Shown piece after piece: positions 54,947-59,331 of a stretch of 59,331 nucleotides of DNA. Positions within the stretch are counted from its first letter, which is position 1. Each line of letters begins with the position of its first letter. Made by a program: the position numbers and the translations under genes. The notes under the pieces are model-generated. The model was not told the DNA's origin. It made no database searches and saw nothing but the letters and a program-made list of their open reading frames with translations. This DNA is from Psychrobacillus soli (GTDB lineage: Bacteria; Bacillota; Bacilli; Bacillales_A; Planococcaceae): contig NZ_VDGG01000023.1 of assembly GCF_006861775.1 (NCBI RefSeq), positions 1 to 59,331 of the forward strand, written 5' to 3'.

Positions 54947-55156
54947 TTAGGGTGTAGAGTTTTCACTCGACTCTCCATATTTATTCGTTTCTTCCTCATT
55001 TTCACCATCGGGAACGCCAACGTCATTTTGACCATCATCTTCTAATAATGGGTCATTTACTTCAATATCATCTAAATCATCATCACTATCGCTGCAAGCA
55101 CCTAATAATAAGGCAGTAGATAAGGCGAATGGTAAAGCTATCAATTTTCTTTTCAT
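54947..55156 (-). CDS. Small acidic lipoprotein
   Basis: 69 residues. Lipoprotein signal peptide MKRKLIALPFALSTALLLGAC with lipobox LLGAC, then a very acidic tail (SDSDDDLDDIEVNDPLLEDD, then NEEETNKYGESS) with no further fold. It is expected to be anchored on the outer face of the membrane. ATG at 55156 is supported by AAGGAGGAA upstream; a longer frame begins at 55177. I know no function. It may bind cations or act as a spacer. Confidence 0.75.
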   Translation of the reverse strand: MKRKLIALPFALSTALLLGACSDSDDDLDDIEVNDPLLEDDGQNDVGVPDGENEEETNKYGESSENSTP

Positions 55157-55352
55157 CGTAAATTCCTCCTTTTTCATTTTCCAAAGTTTGATGTTCTTAT
55201 TTTCTATGTACCTCCTTTTTCTTTATGTAAACTTATTTATAAGAATAGAGTTAGAAAGTCACTTTTGTTTACCTTCCAATTGGGAAGGAATACAATTTAA
55301 CAAAGAGAAAAATTTGTTGCTACTTTACATAAGTAAGAAGGGAAGATAACGA

Positions 55353-56345
55353 ATGAAATTAAGTGTTCTAGATCAAGCGCCTATCACAGTTGGAAATACT
55401 GCCGTAGATGCGTTAAAAAAAGCAGAGGAACTTGCAATTTTGGCAGATAAACTGGGCTATCACCGTATGTGGATGGCGGAGCATCATGGTACTGGGACGA
55501 TTGCTAGCTCAGCTCCAGAAGTTATTGCTGCGCATTTAGCAGCGAAAACGAACAATATTCGTATCGGGACTGGTGGGGTAATGATGATGCATTATTCGCC
55601 ACTAAAACTTGCCGAAGTGTTTAAAACATTAAGTGCATTTTCACCGGGTCGTATCGATTTCGGTGTAGGACGTGCTCCAGGTGGAGATAATTATGCAATG
55701 TATGCACTTTCTGAAGGACGCCAGCCGATGTTAGATAATATGTACGAAAAATTAAAGACTACATTGCAATTACTAAATGATGAGATGCCAGAAGATAGCT
55801 TATATAATCGAACAATTGCCACTCCGTCGAATGTCGTTCTACCGGAAGCTTGGCTACTCGGATCTACTGGAAATAGTGCGATGCAAGCGGGACGGCTAGG
55901 AGTAGGTTATTCTTTTGCGCAATTTTTCCAAGGCGGCATGACAAAAGAAATTTTTGATACTTACCGACGTAATTTTCAACCTTCTGCACTGATGGTAAAG
56001 CCAGAAATCAACGTAACGTATATGGTAACAGTTGCTGAAACGAAGGAAGAAGCGGAGTATGAAGCACTTCCACAAGATATTTCTAGATTATCGCTAATGA
56101 GAGGCCAAATACGTCAAACATTAACGCCAGAAGAAGCACAAAATTATCCTTTAACCGAAATGGATCGCATGGCTATTCAGCAAAATCGCAAAATCCATTT
56201 AGTTGGAACAGCAAAAGAAGTTGCATCGATTTTACAAGAGGAGCAGAAACAGTACGGGTTTGAGGAAGCGATGATCTGTAGCATTCCACACTCCCAACAG
56301 AAACGGTTAGATGTGTACCGATTGCTTGCACGTGAATTATTTTAA
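55353..56345 (+). CDS. Luciferase-like (LLM class) flavin-dependent oxidoreductase
   Basis: 330 residues with the bacterial luciferase TIM-barrel fold. Typical of the MsnO8/YceB-like group: LSVLDQAPITVGNTAVDAL at the start, YHRMWMAEHHG, GTGGVMMMHYSPLKLAEVFKTL and RIDFGVGRAPGG. It uses reduced FMN from another enzyme; the substrate is unknown. The ATG has GAAGGGAAG upstream. Neighbouring genes are unrelated, so it is likely monocistronic. Confidence 0.9.
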   Translation: MKLSVLDQAPITVGNTAVDALKKAEELAILADKLGYHRMWMAEHHGTGTIASSAPEVIAAHLAAKTNNIRIGTGGVMMMHYSPLKLAEVFKTLSAFSPGRIDFGVGRAPGGDNYAMYALSEGRQPMLDNMYEKLKTTLQLLNDEMPEDSLYNRTIATPSNVVLPEAWLLGSTGNSAMQAGRLGVGYSFAQFFQGGMTKEIFDTYRRNFQPSALMVKPEINVTYMVTVAETKEEAEYEALPQDISRLSLMRGQIRQTLTPEEAQNYPLTEMDRMAIQQNRKIHLVGTAKEVASILQEEQKQYGFEEAMICSIPHSQQKRLDVYRLLARELF

Positions 56346-56353
56346 CAATGATG

Positions 56354-56386
56354 GACACACTTTTCTTCTGAGTGTGTCTTTGTCTT
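56354..56386 (+). terminator. Terminator after the flavin oxidoreductase gene
   Basis: Arms GACACACT and AGTGTGTC around TTTCTTCTG, followed by a broken T tract. Confidence 0.75.
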
Positions 56387-56393
56387 GTTCCGC

Positions 56394-56420
56394 TATAAAA
56401 AGGACCAAAAATTTGGTCCT
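56394..56420 (-). terminator. Terminator of speD on the reverse strand
   Basis: AGGACCAAA and TTTGGTCCT, a near continuous palindrome at 56401-56420. On the reverse strand it is followed by TTTTTATAG. Confidence 0.8.
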
Positions 56421-56426
56421 AATACT

Positions 56427-57242
56427 TCATTCTTTTCTTGCCATGTTTTTAGCGTAAAAAATCTCATCCATTTCTGTTTTTAACTTCTTCGTAATGGATA
56501 TTATTTCTTCATCCGTTAACTCGTCTTCTGTGTAGCCGAATAAGTAGTTATTTATATCAAATTTCTTGAGTTTACATTTCGTATGAAAAATATTTTCCTG
56601 ATAGACATTAACGTCAATCATTTGATAATATTCTTGTATATCAAGGGGTATATAGTTTTGGATAGAATTAATGTCATGATCGATAAATAATTTATGACCA
56701 GTTACATCTCTTGTAAAGCCGCGTACGCGATAATCCATTACCATTACATCTGTCTCAAATGAATGAATCAAATAATTCAACGCTTTCAAAGGAGAAATTT
56801 CTCCACAAGTGGAAATATCAATATCCGCTCGGAATGTACTAATCCCCTCATCCGGATGATACTCAGGATAAGTATGAACAGTTATATGACTTTTATCTAG
56901 ATGACCGACTACTGCTTCAGGTAGCGGTCCTGGGGATTCCTTAAAAGAATCCACTGGAGAATCATCAACAGGTCCTTCGGAAACTAAAATGGTAACACTT
57001 GCTCCTTGTGGTTCATAATCTTGCTTCGCGATATTTAAAATATTTGCCTCAATAATATCCGACACTTTACTTAATATTTTAGTCAAACGATCCGCATTAT
57101 ATTGTTCATCGATATAGTCAATATATGCCTCTCGTTCTTCTTTTGTTCTTGTGTAGCAAATATCATACATATTAAAACTTAAAGTCTTTGTAAGGTTATT
57201 AAATCCATGTAACTCAATTCTTTGCTTAGGAGTTAAGCTCAT
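56427..57242 (-). CDS. speD: S-adenosylmethionine decarboxylase, long (E. coli-type) form
   Basis: 271 residues. Makes decarboxylated SAM for spermidine synthesis. The proenzyme cuts itself before Ser118 in [13 protein letters not shown], turning the Ser into the pyruvoyl cofactor. The long-form hallmarks are [39 protein letters not shown] and [13 protein letters not shown], all close to E. coli SpeD. B. subtilis SpeD is a short form of about 126 residues, so this is a different class. No speE lies next to it. Start ATG 57242 with GGAGTTCC-type site upstream on the reverse strand. Confidence 0.94.
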   Translation of the reverse strand: MSLTPKQRIELHGFNNLTKTLSFNMYDICYTRTKEEREAYIDYIDEQYNADRLTKILSKVSDIIEANILNIAKQDYEPQGASVTILVSEGPVDDSPVDSFKESPGPLPEAVVGHLDKSHITVHTYPEYHPDEGISTFRADIDISTCGEISPLKALNYLIHSFETDVMVMDYRVRGFTRDVTGHKLFIDHDINSIQNYIPLDIQEYYQMIDVNVYQENIFHTKCKLKKFDINNYLFGYTEDELTDEEIISITKKLKTEMDEIFYAKNMARKE

Positions 57243-57511
57243 CTGGAACTCCTCTCTTTCACTTAAATTTTGGACCAGTTAAAACGATATAATAAGTATG
57301 CGTTAAAACTAGATATACATTCCCTATAGCTTTATTTTTCCATAAACAACCTTTCTGAAACATATTATTTTTTCATTAGTTTATCTACAATTAGCGAACA
57401 AATAAATCATCTCTTTTTAAAAAATGTATTTGTTTTGAACATATAGAAGTAACGAAATAGGATTGTTTTGCAATAAAATTTATTAAATAATATTATTTGG
57501 AGGTCAGTATA

Positions 57512-57862
57512 ATGAAAATCAAAGGTTTTGGTGGAGTTTTTTGGAGATCGAAAGATGTTGATTCCTTAAAAAAATGGTATGAAGAGACGCTAGGAATTTC
57601 GATGGGAGATTGGAATGCTACTATTATCAAACCAGATGTCGACAATGAAACGATCTTTTCTTTCTTTAAAGAAGACAGTGAGTATTTTCCAGAAAATCAA
57701 TCTGTGATGCTAAATTTTCAAGTAGAAAATATAGAAGCTTGGATAGAGCATTTTCATAAAATTGGGGTACGACTATTAAAAGAACCAGAAAAAAGTGAGT
57801 ATGGTACATTTGTTTGGATTTCGGATCCAGATGGAAGATGGATTGAAATGTGGGAGAAATAA
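57512..57862 (+). CDS. VOC (glyoxalase/bleomycin resistance) family protein
   Basis: 116 residues with one vicinal-oxygen-chelate unit pair: GFGGVFWRSKDVDSLKKWYEETLGI in the first half and MLNFQVENIEAWIEHFHKIGVRLLKEPEKSEYGTFVWISDPDGRWIEMWE in the second. The metal ligand positions hold Glu at the C-terminus (IEMW) and a less typical residue in the first half, so metal binding is unsure. ATG 57512 after GGAGG; the frame also opens at 57497. Substrate unknown. Confidence 0.87.
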   Translation: MKIKGFGGVFWRSKDVDSLKKWYEETLGISMGDWNATIIKPDVDNETIFSFFKEDSEYFPENQSVMLNFQVENIEAWIEHFHKIGVRLLKEPEKSEYGTFVWISDPDGRWIEMWEK

Positions 57863-57978
57863 GGTCTCAGACTAAAAATACAGGCATCCCTTTATAAAAT
57901 CTTGTCAAACATAGAGAATCAATACAAGTGAAACTTCCATCCTTGTGAATTCGTACATAAGGAAAGGAGGAATGTTCA

Positions 57979-58929
57979 ATGTGGCAACACTTACAAGAGC
58001 AACAAGCGCAGTTAATCGTAAAGAAAAATGAGCGTAATCGGCTGCAAAGAAAGCAGGCATCACTCCAAACACAGTGGTTGGAATTAGAAGCCGTTCGCAA
58101 AGATTTGGAAAAAGCACTTACAAAAGAGCAGAAAGATGTACTGAAATTAGACAAGTTCTCTTTATCCAATTTAGTTAGCCAATGGAAGGGAACGATGAAC
58201 GAAAAACGCAAAAAAGAAATTGCAGAAGCAGCAGAAGTTGAATTGAAATATAATGAGGCGGAAAAAACATTAAAGGATCTCCAGAACGATATTGAAATCG
58301 TGAAATCGGAAATAGAAACTGGTGATTATAGTTTAATAGATCAGCATTGGACATCGTTAATGCAAGAAAAGGAGCAGTGGCTTTACGCTAACACTCTCGA
58401 TGACCGACAAGAGTTAGAAAACCTATATAAAAACCGAGCTAATTTAGAGTCGATGCAAAAAGAAATAGAAGAAGCATTGATAGCAGGGAAGGATGCCCTG
58501 AGCGCATTAGAACAAGCAAAAAGTGAACTTGATTCAGCATCTGCGTTGTCTACCTGGGACACCTTTCTTGGAGGCGGAATATTTGTAACAGCAATGAAGC
58601 ATAGTAGTCTAAACAGTTCTCAAGACTATATCCACTTAGCACAGAAGGCCCTTCGTCGGTTTGAAACCGAATTGATGGATGTGAAAAACGTTGTCACAGG
58701 AGTCATTCAAGTAGATCGAAGTAATTTCATGACATTCACCGATTATTTCTTTGATAACATTTTTACGGATTGGATGATTCATTCGCAAATCAATACGTCA
58801 AAAGATCGTCTGGATGAAACCATGCACCAAGTCGAAGATGTGTTAGAAAAATTGAGCACTAAGGCAAGTGAAGTGGAGTCGGAATTAGAAAATGTCAGAC
58901 ATAAGTTAAAAAGCATAATAGAAATGTAA
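57979..58929 (+). CDS. Unrecognised coiled-coil protein
   Basis: 316 residues, no signal peptide. Long heptad-rich helices cover residues 1-195 and 270-316 (QEQQAQLIVKKNERNRLQRK, then VESELENVRHKLKSIIEM). Between them is a short Gly-rich turn (SALSTWDTFLGGGIFVTAMKHSSL) and a compact segment (RRFETELMDVKNV, MTFTDYFFDNIFTDW). The layout, with a hydrophobic Gly-rich knot between two coiled coils, recalls proteins that dimerise through a central hairpin. I do not recognise a family and suggest no function. GGAAAGGAGG precedes the start. It is a single gene with its own terminator. Confidence 0.75.
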   Translation: MWQHLQEQQAQLIVKKNERNRLQRKQASLQTQWLELEAVRKDLEKALTKEQKDVLKLDKFSLSNLVSQWKGTMNEKRKKEIAEAAEVELKYNEAEKTLKDLQNDIEIVKSEIETGDYSLIDQHWTSLMQEKEQWLYANTLDDRQELENLYKNRANLESMQKEIEEALIAGKDALSALEQAKSELDSASALSTWDTFLGGGIFVTAMKHSSLNSSQDYIHLAQKALRRFETELMDVKNVVTGVIQVDRSNFMTFTDYFFDNIFTDWMIHSQINTSKDRLDETMHQVEDVLEKLSTKASEVESELENVRHKLKSIIEM

Positions 58930-58960
58930 TAATCGAACTCATCATTTCAATTTTCGTGTA

Positions 58961-58990
58961 AAACGCCCTAGAGCAGGGCGTTTTTTTTAT
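58961..58990 (+). terminator. Terminator after the coiled-coil gene
   Basis: Arms AAACGCCCT and AGGGCGTTT around AGAGC, followed by a run of T. Confidence 0.92.
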
Positions 58991-58995
58991 TGGCC

Positions 58996-59247
58996 TAGGA
59001 AACTAAAAAATTTAGACATGTAATTTTTTTCGATATAACATTCTTTATATTGTACGTCATATAGGGATACTGCGACGTAAACAGTGACCGCTAAGATTTT
59101 CGCTGCAGTCGTACGCTTTCCACCGGGTAAGCGGCGATGAGCCTTCACCGCCGCTTAGGCGGACGCCTGAGAAGTCTCATTATGCTCACTTATCCGGTAG
59201 GAGTCGACGCCTGCAGCGAAAATCTATGGTAAAGACTAACTTATCAG
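58996..59247. repeat. Dispersed palindromic repeat, complete copy at the right end
   Basis: About 250 bp. The inner part, 59094-59225, begins with AGATTTTCGCTGCAG and ends with its exact inverse CTGCAGCGAAAATCT. Inside, AGCGGCG and CGCCGCT form a further stem. The flanks (TAGGAAACTA at the left, TAACTTAT at the right) are shared with 2559-2775. No reading frame of note. It is likely a non-coding repeat mobilised in this genome. Confidence 0.75.
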
Positions 59248-59261
59248 AATCTAACATTAAA

Positions 59262-59309
59262 AATAAATGGTTGAACGAGACACTATTCCCTTTGAACGCG
59301 ACAAACCGG
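59262..59309. repeat. Short sequence shared with 19558-19590
   Basis: AATAAATGGTTGAA and, 23 bases further on, CGACAAACCGG. The same blocks adjoin each other next to the spo0A partial copy. The last 22 bases of the window show nothing else. Confidence 0.55.
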
Positions 59310-59331
59310 TCTAACAAATACTAGACTGGCG

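Overview
The window looks like chromosomal DNA of a low-GC, endospore-forming member of the Bacillales, most likely Planococcaceae/Caryophanaceae. The evidence is the gene order of the B. subtilis yqhR-yqhT-efp-spoIIIA-accBC-yqhY-nusB-folD-xseAB-ispA-dxs-yqxC-argR-recN-spoIVB-spo0A segment, followed by the yqiK-yqzF-bkdR-bcd-lpdV-bkd segment. I cannot name a genus from the sequence alone. No rRNA, tRNA or CRISPR array is visible.

1-19460 is conserved housekeeping and sporulation DNA: Xaa-Pro peptidase and EF-P, a reduced spoIIIA operon (no spoIIIAA or spoIIIAB, a very short spoIIIAF, shortened AE and AG), acetyl-CoA carboxylase accBC, an Asp23-family protein, nusB, folD, exonuclease VII, the isoprenoid genes ispA and dxs, a TlyA-type rRNA methylase, the arginine repressor, recN, the SpoIVB signalling protease and the sporulation master regulator Spo0A. 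Spo0A has a sigma-H-like promoter and inverted 0A boxes upstream. Immediately downstream lies a 369-bp partial copy of the spo0A 3' end, closed by an in-frame stop.

20300-31550 is an accessory catabolic island: a reverse-strand CdaR/PucR-type regulator, a cre site, then a same-strand run of FAD amine oxidase-like enzyme, SDR, NhaC-family transporter, PxpA-PxpB-PxpC, a second biotin carboxyl carrier and biotin carboxylase, and a class II aldolase. PxpB/PxpC are related to the carboxyltransferase half of urea carboxylase, so the last genes resemble a split biotin-dependent carboxylase.

31537-42320 resumes the conserved order: DUF342 protein, glycerophosphodiesterase, YqzF, BkdR, leucine dehydrogenase and the branched-chain 2-oxoacid dehydrogenase complex, without ptb or buk. 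This BkdR lacks the GAFTGA loop and no -24/-12 promoter is seen.

42500-54110 is a second accessory catabolic region: a GAF/PucR regulator, a 33-bp palindrome, aldehyde dehydrogenase, beta-hydroxyacid dehydrogenase, a DUF3100 plus small membrane protein pair, a two-part regulator, an M20 amidohydrolase, a YfcC carrier and a second diverged copy of the DUF3100 pair. 54300-58930 holds single genes: DUF4183 protein, small acidic lipoprotein, luciferase-like monooxygenase, long-form SpeD, VOC protein and an unrecognised coiled-coil protein. A dispersed palindromic repeat occurs at the left end, after efp, and at the right end.
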